Shown here: positions 1 through 8,107 of the stretch, in pieces
How positions within the stretch are numbered: the stretch's first letter is position 1
Layout: the number at the start of each line of letters is the position of its first letter
NCBI RefSeq assembly: GCF_001544495.1
Contig: NZ_FCNZ02000012.1
Coordinates: 124,001-188,000, forward strand
Length of the DNA: 64,000 nucleotides
Direction of reading: 5' to 3'
From: Caballeronia telluris
Lineage (GTDB): Bacteria > Pseudomonadota > Gammaproteobacteria > Burkholderiales > Burkholderiaceae
Notes under the pieces: generated by a model
The model's input: only the letters and a program-made list of their open reading frames with translations
Told to the model about the DNA's origin: nothing
The model's database searches: none
Translations under genes and position numbers: made by a program

Positions 1-632
1 ACCTCGTCGTTCCTGTTCGAGATTTCGGCGATCAATCCCTCCCGCGCCCGGCCCTGTTCCTCGATCGACGCCCGGGCGGCCTGCAGGCCGTCTTCCGCCG
101 AAACAACGCGCTGGAGCAGTTCAGCCGCCCGTGCCTCGGCGGCTTCTCCGCGCGCGTTGGCCGCCGCAAGCGCGTTTTCGAACGCGTGTACCGAGTCTTC
201 GGAAGCACGCAAGCGCTCCGTCGCGAGGGCGAGATCGTGGCGATCCTTGGCCGCGTCCTCGTGCGTCTTCTGATACTCGCCGAGCGCTTCGTCTCGCTCG
301 GCAAGGATCGACGCGAGTTGATCGCTCAATGCGTGCACGCGCTGATTCAGCACGCGCTCGGCGTCTTCGCGCGAAGCGGCCCACAGGCGTCTCGCGGCCT
401 CCATGAGCGTTCCGGCGATCTCCTCCGGCACCTCGGCCGCCGGTTGGGCCTGCGACGCGGGACGCTGCTTCGCCGCTTGCCATCGCTGCAACGCCGCGGC
501 GATCTCGACGATCGATCCGGTATTGAGTTCCGACCAAACAGTCACGGGCGATACCCGCCGCCCTTCGTCGATCATGCGATCCGCGATCGAAGCGATGTAT
601 TCGTCGGTCATGCTGGCTGCGTCTTCGGACAT
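1..632 (-). CDS. KfrA-like N-terminal DNA-binding coiled-coil protein (partial, runs off the left edge)
   Basis: The open minus-strand frame starts at the ATG at 632-630 and continues past base 1, so only the N-terminal 210 residues or so are visible. Residues 1-60 contain a short helical domain (DRMIDEGRRVSPVTVWSEL) typical of the KfrA N-terminal DNA-binding family. From about residue 80 onward the protein is an uninterrupted heptad-like, Ala/Glu/Arg-rich helix, consistent with a long coiled coil. KfrA proteins are plasmid or chromosomal DNA-binding proteins linked to partitioning and autoregulation; whether that role applies here is inference. The competing open frames on both strands over this stretch have compositions typical of shadow frames. 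The C-terminus and downstream neighbours are outside the window. Confidence 0.75.
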   Translation of the reverse strand, partial: MSEDAASMTDEYIASIADRMIDEGRRVSPVTVWSELNTGSIVEIAAALQRWQAAKQRPASQAQPAAEVPEEIAGTLMEAARRLWAASREDAERVLNQRVHALSDQLASILAERDEALGEYQKTHEDAAKDRHDLALATERLRASEDSVHAFENALAAANARGEAAEARAAELLQRVVSAEDGLQAARASIEEQGRAREGLIAEISNRNDE

Positions 633-892
633 AGGCGCCTCGCAAATCAGTGTGGCAGACTTGAACTGAAGCTGGTCTATACGTTACTACACTGTCCGCA
701 CTCCCCGTTGTGCTGCGGGAGACCAGAGGGCGCTGCGCGCGGACGAGCGAAGTCCACGAAGCAGTAAGCATGGTCGGCAGAACGAGAGCGGCTTGCAGGG
801 GCGCCGCACATGCGTCGGCGGTGGACTATGCTTGCACAGGTGCCGCCGGCGCAGGTGGCCGCGCGCGGCGCCTGATTCAGAGGAGAGCTACC

Positions 893-1201
893 ATGACTAC
901 GCCGCTGAGAATGCGATCGCTGCTGCCCGTGTTCGGATTCCTGCTCGCTGGCTGCGCCGCCGGCGGCATGCAAGAGAGCGCGACGCACTTGAGCCCGACC
1001 GAGTGTCGCGACCTGACCGCGCTCAGGAGCAACGCGCCGCCCACGATGGAGCAACACCATAGCGAACTGTCCGCCCTCAGGAAGGCGGGCTACGACCCGT
1101 CGAGGTTTTTCGATCCGTATTACCCGGACGATCTGCAAGCGGCGCAGCGGCAAGTCGATCTTTGGTTTCAGGCAGATTGTCAGCCTGCGCGGCCCGGTTG
1201 A
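893..1201 (+). CDS. Small DUF4148-like lipoprotein
   Basis: This 102-residue protein begins at the ATG at 893, behind an AGGAGAG ribosome-binding site at 881-887. A frame that opens further upstream at 710 has no such site. Residues 1-21 form a lipoprotein signal peptide ending in the lipobox LLAGC, with Cys21 as the predicted acylated residue. The mature part contains LRKAGYDPS, a YP-containing turn, and AAQRQVD. This pattern resembles the DUF4148 proteins encoded at 38827-39108 and 39170-39460 in this same window, which carry LEAAGYRPS and a YPNALQVAEAKV stretch. That family is common and mostly uncharacterised in Burkholderiaceae. It is probably an envelope protein; no specific function can be given. 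Confidence 0.7.
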   Translation: MTTPLRMRSLLPVFGFLLAGCAAGGMQESATHLSPTECRDLTALRSNAPPTMEQHHSELSALRKAGYDPSRFFDPYYPDDLQAAQRQVDLWFQADCQPARPG

Positions 1202-1564
1202 CGGGCGGGGCATCACCGGTTAGTCGAACCGCTGACTACGCGGCACGATCGCGGCAATGGCGTCTCAACGTGGCCGTTTGCACGCACTCGGCCATGACGT
1301 CAGAGAAGCGGCCACTAGCCTCCAGGCGTTAGCTACGGCTTGAACGACGCGGTTGGACGTACCGACGTGCAGCGCGAATGGTAAGCCGCTGAAACGCTTG
1401 CGCGTAAGACCGATGCGAGCTAAACCTCCACTTTGTCCCGCTTCACGGCCGGCGCAAATTGCGCAGCGACAAGTGGGAAGCTTCGAGTCACCGTGCGGGA
1501 CAGCCTAGGCTTTACCCCTCAACGAAGATGACGTTGCGTCGCAAACCGTATCCGGAGGCAATCG
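1202..1564. other. Gene-free stretch
   Basis: No open frame here has convincing codon use, and no strong hairpin or RNA gene was seen. A ribosome-binding site (GGAGG) for the next gene lies at its right end. Confidence 0.5.
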
Positions 1565-1948
1565 ATGTCGGAACAAGAAATCCGTCAGGCCCTGAACGCG
1601 CACTGGGACGCGTCATCAAAGGGCAACCTCGACGCAGAACATGAAATCTACGATGACAATGCCGTCTGCGATTATCCGCAGTCGGGTGAGCGGATCCTCG
1701 GGCGAAGCAACTTGCAGGCGCTGCGGGGTCATCATCCGGACAAACCATCGGGCTTCGACGTGAGGCGAATTCTGGGCAAGGGCGAACTCTGGATCACCGA
1801 ATACACGATCGCATATACGGGGCGCCCGTCGTGCGTCGTGAGCATCATGGAGTTCCGCAACGGCAAAGTCGTTCACGAGACGCAGTACTTTTCGGATCCC
1901 TTCGAGGCGCCGAAGTGGCGCAGTCAATGGGTCAACGCCGCCGCGTGA
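1565..1948 (+). CDS. SnoaL-like / NTF2-like fold protein
   Basis: This 127-residue protein starts at ATG 1565, behind a GGAGG ribosome-binding site. The order of elements fits the NTF2-like (SnoaL-like) superfamily. It has an N-terminal helix with HWDASSKGNLDAEHEIYDDNAVCDYPQSGERILG, then strands including ITEYTIAYTGRPSCVVSIMEFRNGKVVHETQYFSDPF. The stretch IMEFRNGKVVHETQYFSDPF is the family's characteristic C-terminal strand pair. Members form small cone-shaped domains that act as isomerases, hydrolases or ligand binders, and sequence alone does not give the substrate. It has no signal peptide and appears monocistronic between two unrelated genes. Confidence 0.8.
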   Translation: MSEQEIRQALNAHWDASSKGNLDAEHEIYDDNAVCDYPQSGERILGRSNLQALRGHHPDKPSGFDVRRILGKGELWITEYTIAYTGRPSCVVSIMEFRNGKVVHETQYFSDPFEAPKWRSQWVNAAA

Positions 1949-2150
1949 TGCGGCGTAGTTCTGTCGTCGATCGCGTTGTCCGAAATTGCAGGTCGTATTC
2001 GCGGATCATCTTGGCGGATTTCGCGGACATGCGTCGCGTGCGGCTTTCGAATCGTCTGCTATAACCTTACGTGAGCCCATTGTCCGGCACGCGACGCGAC
2101 CCGCTTCGCTGGTAAAAGCACCGCCTGCCTCATTCGCGGGAGAATCGAGA

Positions 2151-4499
2151 ATGACGCACGTCCGACCAAATCCGGCACCGACCCGTCGCGCGCACCGTCT
2201 GCCCGACGCATCCCACCGGCTCTTCTTTCTCGCTCATTTCACGTTGATCAGCATCGCGGCGACCGCACACGCCGCAGGACCGCTTCCTCAAGATGGCAAC
2301 TTCGTCGCGGGCGCCGGCACGATTCGCACACAAGGCGGCACGCTCGACATCAAGCAAAGTTCGCCACGCGCCGTCGTCGACTGGCGCAGCTTTTCCATCG
2401 GCAAAGGCAACAGCGTGAATGTCGACAACGGCTCGGGCGCCACGCTCAGCCGCGTGAGCGGCGCGGCCGGCTCGGTGATCGACGGCAAGCTCAGCGCGAC
2501 AGGCAGTTTTTATCTCGTCAATCCGCAAGGCGTGCTCATCGGCCCGAGCGGCATTGTCACGACCGGCGGGCGCTTCGTCGCCTCTGCGCTCGACATCGAC
2601 GGCAACGCATTCATGAAGGGCGGCGCGCTCATCCTCAACGGCGACGGGTGCGGCGCCGTCGTCAGTCTGGGCGCGATCAGTTCGAGCGGCGGCGACGTGT
2701 TCCTCATCTCGCGCACGACGACGGTCAACGCAGGCTCGATCGACGCGCCGCGCGGCACGGCCGAACTTGCCGCGGGCGGCGAAGTGCTGCTGAAGGATTC
2801 CGCGAGCGGCCCGCAAGTGTATGTGCAGGCCGGCAGCTACGGCAAAGTGATCGACAAGGGCACGATCGCTGCCGCACAGATCAGCCTGCAGGCCGCCGAC
2901 GGCAACGTATTCGCGCTCGCAGGGAAGCACGGCGAGCTTCGCGCCACCGGAACGGCGCAACGCGACGGACATGTCTGGCTCGTCGCGGATCAAGGCGAAG
3001 TGGGTGCGCACGGGCATATCGTTGCGTCGAATGCGGATGGTGCAGGCGGCACGGTCGTGTTCCGGGCGCGCACACTCGATCTCGACTACGTGTCCGTCGA
3101 CGCAGCACAGTGGCACTTGCGCACGCCTTCGTTCATCGCGGGTCCACATAAAGCGTCGACGATCGCGCGCAACCTGTCGCGCGGAACGTCGATCACGGTC
3201 GACGCCGCCGATCCGCATGGCGACATCGCCGTGCTGTCGGATCTCCGGTGGAGCGGCAACGCGTCTCTCGCGCTCAACGCCGGACACAGCGTGTGGATCG
3301 GCCGGGATGTCACGATCGCCAATGCCGGCGGCGGCAACCTGACCTTGCGCGCGGATGCAGCCGGCGCCGACCACGCAGGCAGTGCGATCAATCGTGGCCT
3401 GATCGACTGGTCGAAGAGCACGGGCACCGTCGCGGCGCTCTATGACATGAACGGCGGCTACGCGGCCGGCCGCGTACGCGTCAATCCGGACTGGCATGCG
3501 GCGCCTTATAGCGGTCTGCGGACGCAACTGACGGCCTACAAGCTGATCAACTCGATCGCCGACCTGAAGCGAATCTCGTCCGACCTCTCCGGCGTCTACG
3601 CGCTTGGCAAGGACATCGCGCCGGCCGAGGACGAAAGCGGACGCGTGCGTCTCGCCACGGCGACCGACTCGACGTTCAAGGGACAACTCGACGGCATGGG
3701 CCACGAGATCAGCGGGCTTTCGCTACAGCCGCTGCGGGACGACGGATCGCACGACGACTACGGCGCGCTGTTTCCCACGATCGGGAAAAGCGGGATCGTG
3801 CGCAACATTGGTATCGTGGATTCGGGCGCGGGTGCGATCAACTCACCGATCGCCCTGCTCGCCGGAGATAACCAGGGGCTGATCGTCAACGTGCATGCGA
3901 CGGGGTCGGTCATCTCCGACGGCATCGCGACCTCAGGCGGCGGACTCGTGGTGAATAACGACGGCGTCATCGCGCGATCGTCGGTCAGTGCCAGCTTCGG
4001 CTATCAGGGATCGTTCGGCGGGATGGCGCAGAGCAACGGCGGGTTGATCGTTCAATCGTTCGCGGACAGCGACATTCTCGGCGGGACGCATTCGTATGGC
4101 GGCGGTCTCGTGAACAGCAACTCGGGAACCATCAGGCAATCGTACGCAACCGGTTCGATCGGTACGCTGGAGAACGGCGGCATCGCGGAATACAACTCGG
4201 GACGGATCGAGCAGTCGTTCGTCACCGCCAACGTGGGGCCAGGCGGGTATCCGTCGGGCGCCATCGCGGCGGGCAACTACGGAACGATCACCGCCGACGT
4301 GTTCTGGGACCGGACGGCAACAGGCCATGACAACGGCGTCGGCCGTGGCACGCTGATGCCCGCCGCCAATGGCTTGACGCCGGCGCAGATGCGCGATCCT
4401 GCTTCCTTCGGACCCACCTGGGACTTCGGTCCACATGGCGCCTGGGCCATGCCGGCAGGCGCGACGCATCCCGTCTTGCAATGGCAGCTCGCGCAGTGA
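2151..4499 (+). CDS. Two-partner-secretion exoprotein (filamentous haemagglutinin N-terminal domain, GLUG-type repeats)
   Basis: The protein has 782 residues from the ATG at 2151, which follows a GGGAGAA ribosome-binding site; the longer frame from 1986 has none. A long signal region (residues 1-42, ending near ATAHAAG) leads into a TPS secretion domain. That domain contains the motif NPQG (in FYLVNPQGVLIGPSG) and the typical SVNVDNGSGATLSRV segment. Later repeats such as GGLVNSNSGTIRQSYATGSI and GGIAEYNSGRIEQSFVTANV match the GLUG-type repeat found in TpsA adhesins. A Trp-rich tail ends the protein. Such proteins are exported to the cell surface by a TpsB (FhaC/Omp85-like) partner, and no TpsB gene lies in this window. 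It is short for an FHA-type adhesin. The role in adhesion or surface interaction is inferred from the family. Confidence 0.88.
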   Translation: MTHVRPNPAPTRRAHRLPDASHRLFFLAHFTLISIAATAHAAGPLPQDGNFVAGAGTIRTQGGTLDIKQSSPRAVVDWRSFSIGKGNSVNVDNGSGATLSRVSGAAGSVIDGKLSATGSFYLVNPQGVLIGPSGIVTTGGRFVASALDIDGNAFMKGGALILNGDGCGAVVSLGAISSSGGDVFLISRTTTVNAGSIDAPRGTAELAAGGEVLLKDSASGPQVYVQAGSYGKVIDKGTIAAAQISLQAADGNVFALAGKHGELRATGTAQRDGHVWLVADQGEVGAHGHIVASNADGAGGTVVFRARTLDLDYVSVDAAQWHLRTPSFIAGPHKASTIARNLSRGTSITVDAADPHGDIAVLSDLRWSGNASLALNAGHSVWIGRDVTIANAGGGNLTLRADAAGADHAGSAINRGLIDWSKSTGTVAALYDMNGGYAAGRVRVNPDWHAAPYSGLRTQLTAYKLINSIADLKRISSDLSGVYALGKDIAPAEDESGRVRLATATDSTFKGQLDGMGHEISGLSLQPLRDDGSHDDYGALFPTIGKSGIVRNIGIVDSGAGAINSPIALLAGDNQGLIVNVHATGSVISDGIATSGGGLVVNNDGVIARSSVSASFGYQGSFGGMAQSNGGLIVQSFADSDILGGTHSYGGGLVNSNSGTIRQSYATGSIGTLENGGIAEYNSGRIEQSFVTANVGPGGYPSGAIAAGNYGTITADVFWDRTATGHDNGVGRGTLMPAANGLTPAQMRDPASFGPTWDFGPHGAWAMPAGATHPVLQWQLAQ

Positions 4500-4831
4500 T
4501 CCGAACGGTTCCACGGCGAGACGCGCGTAAAACTCGCCGCCACCATTATTTGAAAGCCATATTCACTTGCCGCATTGCAGCATGGAAAATTCGGATCGAC
4601 TAGGTACAAATCCGCGTTCGCATGGGTCCGAACTTAGCTATTCTTGTACTGCTTTCTGTATGCTTACATTGACTGTATTCTTCCAGCAGCCTCCTAACGG
4701 CCGGAGCCCGGCCAGGAGGCTGGAGAGCGTACGCAGGAAACGTAGCGTCGTCATGTCCGAGGGATTTCGTATGTGCCTACGTTCACTCTGCGCGTTTGCC
4801 CTCGCCGAATCGGCGCATAACGGAGTGCTGC
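4500..4831. other. Gene-free, A+T-richer leader region of the ATP-grasp gene
   Basis: This stretch is visibly richer in A and T than the surrounding genome and contains the hairpin at 4687-4722. A possible minus-35 element TTGACT lies at 4669-4674, without a good minus-10 partner. No convincing gene was seen. Confidence 0.45.
4687..4722 (+). other. Strong bulged hairpin in the 5' leader
   Basis: The arms CAGCCTCCT (4687-4695) and AGGAGGCTG (4714-4722) pair perfectly. Inside them GGCCGG (4699-4704) pairs with CCGGCC (4708-4713) around an AGC loop, leaving a three-base AAC bulge on the 5' side. It lies about 110 bases upstream of the start at 4832 and has no T tract. It could be an attenuator, an RNA-stability element or part of a mobile-element end. 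Confidence 0.5.
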
Positions 4832-5710
4832 ATGTCATTATCTAAAACACTTATCGGCGTCGCAAAAGGCTTGTTGCCAGACTATGTTTATCTGAGCATG
4901 CATCACCGAAAGAAAGTCGGCCGCTTTCCGAATCTGATGAAGCCCACCACATACAACGAGAAGATCCTTTACCGCTGCCTCCATCCTGATCCGAGATACG
5001 CTGATCTAACCGACAAGCTCACTGTTCGCGACTACGTGCGATCCAAGATAGGCGAAGAATATCTGGTACCGCTGATTGCAGAACCCGAGTCGTTGACTAA
5101 AGAAATATTCGACGCGCTTCCACCGGCTTTTGTCATGAAGGCGAATCACGGCAGCAGCTTCGTCAAGGTCGTTAAAGACAAGTCGCAGGTCAGCTTCGAA
5201 GAATTGTCGGCCCTTGCCACTCAGTGGCTAGCGATCGACTTCTATCGGGTGGCACGCGAGCGGCATTACCGCGCGATCAAACATCGGATTTTTTTCGAAA
5301 CCTTGCTCCTGGATGAATCCGACGCCGTCCCCGCTGACTACAAGATCTATTTCTTCAAAGATGAAAGCGGTCGCAAGAATGTGTTTATCGCCGTGATTTC
5401 GGATCGATTCGGAGAGCAGCCGCGCGGTGATTTCTACGACACTGAATGGAATCCGCTCGATATCGGTCTTGGACGCTTCGCGCGTAGCAAGTCTCCCAAT
5501 CCGCGGCCTGAGAATCTCCCCATGCTTCTCGATATCGCAGAGCGGCTCGCGGAGGAATTCCAGTTTGTTCGAGTCGACCTGTACGCGCCGAAAGGCAAGA
5601 TTTATTTCGGCGAGCTCACCTTTACGCCCGGCGCCGGTGTGTCTCGGCTTCGGCCCGATAGCGTCGATTATGAATGGGGCAAGTACCTTCAGGTCGAGCG
5701 CGCGCATTGA
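4832..5710 (+). CDS. TupA-like ATP-grasp protein (polysaccharide-biosynthesis type)
   Basis: The protein has 292 residues from the ATG at 4832, with GGAG at 4822. The opening (PDYVYLSMHHRKKVGRFPNL, then PTTYNEKILYRCL) and the segments DKLTVRDYV, GEEYLVPLI, FVMKANHGSS, ADYKIYFF, VRVDLYAPKGKIYFGELTFTPGAG match the TupA-like ATPgrasp family. These enzymes are found in capsule, teichuronopeptide and other surface-polysaccharide loci, and are thought to join an amino acid or similar group to a glycan by an ATP-grasp reaction. The conserved FxGELTFTPGAG element near residues 260-275 carries the Glu expected to bind metal-ATP. It is a lone gene with no glycosyltransferases nearby, and the flanking DNA is lower in GC, so horizontal acquisition is plausible. 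Confidence 0.85.
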   Translation: MSLSKTLIGVAKGLLPDYVYLSMHHRKKVGRFPNLMKPTTYNEKILYRCLHPDPRYADLTDKLTVRDYVRSKIGEEYLVPLIAEPESLTKEIFDALPPAFVMKANHGSSFVKVVKDKSQVSFEELSALATQWLAIDFYRVARERHYRAIKHRIFFETLLLDESDAVPADYKIYFFKDESGRKNVFIAVISDRFGEQPRGDFYDTEWNPLDIGLGRFARSKSPNPRPENLPMLLDIAERLAEEFQFVRVDLYAPKGKIYFGELTFTPGAGVSRLRPDSVDYEWGKYLQVERAH

Positions 5711-6064
5711 AGTAACGCTCCTCTTCCGGAGTCGACGGCCGCTCGCAGAGCACATTGGTCCTTCTTGCTCTTGGCCTTGCACGACAGCGCCTCTCTCCAA
5801 TTGCCAGCGTCTGCTCAAGCCAGACGCATCGGCCTTGTGATTACGGCGGCGCAGGCCCAAGATGCGCCCTCGCGCCTCCGTACGCTTCGTTTCGGCACGG
5901 GCTTCTTTCGCAAGAAACCACCAAGACCATCCGACTCGGGATTTACCCCGTAGACGCCCGCTTCCGTCCTCATTCTCAACTTGCGTTGTTATAATTCTTT
6001 CATCATCCGACCAGAATCTAACACTGCGCGCGGCGCCTCTTGGTGTTCGACCGCAGACCCTCCG
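5711..6064. other. Gene-free stretch with candidate deoR regulatory site at the right end
   Basis: No convincing coding frame was found. The right end holds TGTTATAATTCTTTCA (5987-6002), treated separately, which overlaps a consensus TATAAT at 5990-5995. Confidence 0.45.
5987..6002 (+). promoter_or_regulatory. Candidate DeoR half-palindromic operator / promoter upstream of deoR
   Basis: TGTTATAATTCTTTCA agrees at 13 of 16 positions with the Escherichia coli DeoR operator TGTTAGAATTCTAACA as I remember it. It contains a perfect minus-10 hexamer TATAAT (5990-5995). It lies 62 bases before the deoR start, so autoregulation is plausible. The right half is degenerate, so this is a weak call. Confidence 0.35.
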
Positions 6065-6790
6065 ATGGCAAAAACCGATCGTCTGCGACTGCTTGCCAGT
6101 GCCCTCGAAAACCAGAGCGTGATGCGCCTGCGCGATGCCGCGGCGCTGCTCGGCGTGTCCGAGATGACCGTGCGGCGCGACATCGCCGCGAGCCCGGCGC
6201 AGTTCACGTATCTCGGCGGCTACATCGTGAGCGCCGCGGACGTGCCCAATGCCGCCGGCTACACCATCGAAGAAGAAAAGGACCACTTCGCGCAGGCGAA
6301 AGCGGAGGCTTCGGGCGTGGCGGCGCGCTTGCTGGTGGACAGCGAGACGGTTTTCATCGACTGCGGCACGACCCTCACTACGCTCGTGCGCCAGATTCCC
6401 GCCGACATGCACCTCACGGTCGTCTGCTATTCGCTGAACGTGGCGGAAATCCTGCGGCGCCGGCCGAACGTGCGGATGATCCTGCTGGGCGGCGTCTACG
6501 TGCCGTCGTCGGATTCGTTCGCGAGCGACGAGAGCGTCGAAACACTGCGCCGCATGGGCATCAACAAGGCGTTTCTCTCGGCGGGCGGCGTCGACGAAGC
6601 GCGCGGCGTGACCTGCTGGAACTTTCATGAGGTCGCGATCAAGCAGGCGGCGATGGCGAGCGCGGTGGAACGGCATCTCGTCGTCGATTCGAGCAAGTTC
6701 GGCAAGGTGAAGGCCGTGCGCTTCTCACAACTCGACGACTTCGATTCGATCATCACCGAGAGCGGGCAAGCCGTGCGACGCGCGAAGTGA
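6065..6790 (+). CDS. deoR: DeoR-family transcriptional repressor
   Basis: This 241-residue regulator starts at ATG 6065 (MAKTDRLRLLASALE). The N-terminal winged HTH (residues 5-55) contains DAAALLGVSEMTVRRDIAAS and GGYIV, the DeoR-family signature. The C-terminal DeoRC sensor domain has the typical FIDCGTTLTTLVRQIP, LLGGVYVPSSDSF and KAFLSAGGVD segments; the last two form the sugar-phosphate binding site. DeoR proteins repress deoxyribonucleoside or sugar-phosphate catabolic genes and are released by phosphorylated sugars such as deoxyribose-5-phosphate. The deoC-containing operon at 9-18.7 kb, with a DeoR-like operator in front of it, is the obvious target. The gene is convergent with the AraC gene that follows. 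Confidence 0.85.
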   Translation: MAKTDRLRLLASALENQSVMRLRDAAALLGVSEMTVRRDIAASPAQFTYLGGYIVSAADVPNAAGYTIEEEKDHFAQAKAEASGVAARLLVDSETVFIDCGTTLTTLVRQIPADMHLTVVCYSLNVAEILRRRPNVRMILLGGVYVPSSDSFASDESVETLRRMGINKAFLSAGGVDEARGVTCWNFHEVAIKQAAMASAVERHLVVDSSKFGKVKAVRFSQLDDFDSIITESGQAVRRAK

Positions 6791-6814
6791 TGTCGCGCCG
6801 CGAGCAACGCCGCG

Positions 6815-7738
6815 TCACCTCACCCGAAACCGCGCTCTGAACGCACTCGGCAAGACCCCTTCGATACGCCGGAAGAACTTCACGAAGTTAGTGTCCTCCC
6901 CGAACCCGACCTCCTGGGCGATCACCTTGATCGAGAGGTCGGTGTGCACGAGCAGCCGCTTCGCTTCCAGCGTGACACGTTTCTCGATCAGCTTTTTGGG
7001 CGTCGACTGACTCGCCACCATACACGCGCGCGTCAAGGTTCGCGTGGTATAGCCGAGCGCTGCCGCATAGTCTTCGACGCGCCGCGTGTGCATGTAGCGC
7101 TGCTCGAGCGCTTCGATGAAGCGCACATAAGTGCGATGCGCGACATCGGGTACTAAAAGAGCGGCTTCCGCCTGATCCGAAATGCGGACGAGCCGAACAA
7201 TCAGCGTCTGCAGTTGAAGCTGGAGCACCCTATCCGACAGCGCGGAACCGTCCGCCTCGCGATATTCCTCCGCGAGAAGGTAGATGTCCTCGATCGCCCG
7301 CCATTCCGGGCGCCGCGGCGGATGCAGCACCGTAGCGGGCCGCACGCGCCACGTCAGACTGCCGCAAGCGCTCCGGTCCGGCGCGCTCATGTCCGACGCC
7401 AGAAACATCGGCGTGAACAGGATGATCTTCGCCTCCATGCCGGGCTGCAGCCTGAACTGCTGCACTTGCCCCGGCCGGATGTGGAAGATCGTGTACGGCG
7501 TCCAGTCGTAGCGAACGAAATCGATCCAGTGCTTGCCGCTGCCTTCCAGGCAGAGAATCAGCAAGTGAAATTCGGGCCGCTGCGGATGATCGAAATGATC
7601 GGCCGGTACACGCGCGATCAGATCGGATAGCGACAGCACCTCGATCTGCATATCGGGACGATCGCGGTTGCTGTAGCGGATCTCAGGAATCGAGCCGGAA
7701 TAGGGCAGCGCATCCATGGGATTCCGGCGCATGCTCAC
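6815..7738 (-). CDS. AraC-family transcriptional regulator
   Basis: This 307-residue protein has a cupin-like N-terminal sensing domain (roughly 20-160) and a C-terminal two-HTH AraC domain (about 205-307). HTH features include VEDYAAALGYTTRTLTRACMVASQSTPKKLIEKRV and VIAQEVGFGEDTNFVKFFRRIEGVLPSAFRARFR, the family hallmark. Either of two closely spaced ATGs (7738 or 7732) could be the start. The N-terminal HFDHPQRPEFHLLILCLEGSGKHWIDF segment is typical of ligand-binding AraC regulators. The gene is transcribed away from the EAL gene. A 21-bp dyad (7790-7810) lies just upstream of its start and could be its own operator. The target genes are unknown; neighbouring sugar genes are candidates. Confidence 0.87.
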   Translation of the reverse strand: MSMRRNPMDALPYSGSIPEIRYSNRDRPDMQIEVLSLSDLIARVPADHFDHPQRPEFHLLILCLEGSGKHWIDFVRYDWTPYTIFHIRPGQVQQFRLQPGMEAKIILFTPMFLASDMSAPDRSACGSLTWRVRPATVLHPPRRPEWRAIEDIYLLAEEYREADGSALSDRVLQLQLQTLIVRLVRISDQAEAALLVPDVAHRTYVRFIEALEQRYMHTRRVEDYAAALGYTTRTLTRACMVASQSTPKKLIEKRVTLEAKRLLVHTDLSIKVIAQEVGFGEDTNFVKFFRRIEGVLPSAFRARFRVR

Positions 7739-7789
7739 CTCCCGGCTTGCCGTGTCCTCATTTGACCATTCATCGGGACCATTTTGACA

Positions 7790-7810
7790 TTTCCTGGACA
7801 GGCCAGGAAA
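7790..7810. promoter_or_regulatory. Inverted repeat TTTCCTGG-N5-CCAGGAAA, candidate operator
   Basis: Perfect 8-bp arms (7790-7797 and 7803-7810) are separated by five bases. The element lies 52 bases upstream of the AraC-type start at 7738, a common place for an autoregulatory or activator site. Which protein binds is unknown. Confidence 0.45.
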
Positions 7811-8014
7811 GCGAACATAGTGTCGTAGCGTACATTTTTACAATTAAAGCGAGGAAGCCGATATTTTCGATACATCAATCAACGCAACGTTTCGAACTCC
7901 GAATTTATGATCGCGCGTGGGTGATACACGAACACGCGCAACTTCGGCAATGGGGTTTGGTATGAGCTTATAGCAAGACCGTTCAACAAAGCCGTACTGC
8001 ATCGATGCCCGCGA

Positions 8015-8032
8015 CGTAAGCAAATGCTTACG
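8015..8032. promoter_or_regulatory. Inverted repeat CGTAAGCA-AA-TGCTTACG, candidate operator of the EAL gene
   Basis: Perfect 8-bp arms with a two-base centre, 75 bases before the favoured EAL start at 8108. The most upstream in-frame ATG (8024) falls inside the palindrome, which argues against its use as the start codon. Confidence 0.45.
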
Positions 8033-8107
8033 GTCCATGTCGCCTTGCGTTGTTGCGCATCGCGCATGCAGACGATCTCTTCACTTCACCGATTGCAGGG
8101 ATGTCTC

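Larger units (their letters stand above)
7739..8107. other. Divergent regulatory region between araC-type and EAL genes
   Basis: This gap holds two perfect short dyads (7790-7810 and 8015-8032), described separately, and an A+T-rich centre around 7830-7900 suited to divergent promoters. No gene was seen. Confidence 0.5.

Noticed and set aside
186..767. Plus-strand frames over the first 0.77 kb
   Set aside because: The minus-strand frame gives a coherent KfrA-like N-terminus and coiled coil; the others look like shadows.
710..1201. Longer version of the small lipoprotein starting at 710
   Set aside because: No ribosome-binding site at 710 and the signal peptide begins at 893.
1986..2150. N-terminal extension of the exoprotein
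   Set aside because: Residues upstream of MTHVRPNPAP have no signal peptide, and the ribosome-binding site precedes 2151.
2130..3704. 524-residue antisense open frame opposite the exoprotein gene
   Set aside because: Arg-rich, low-complexity shadow frame; the plus strand carries clear TPS motifs.
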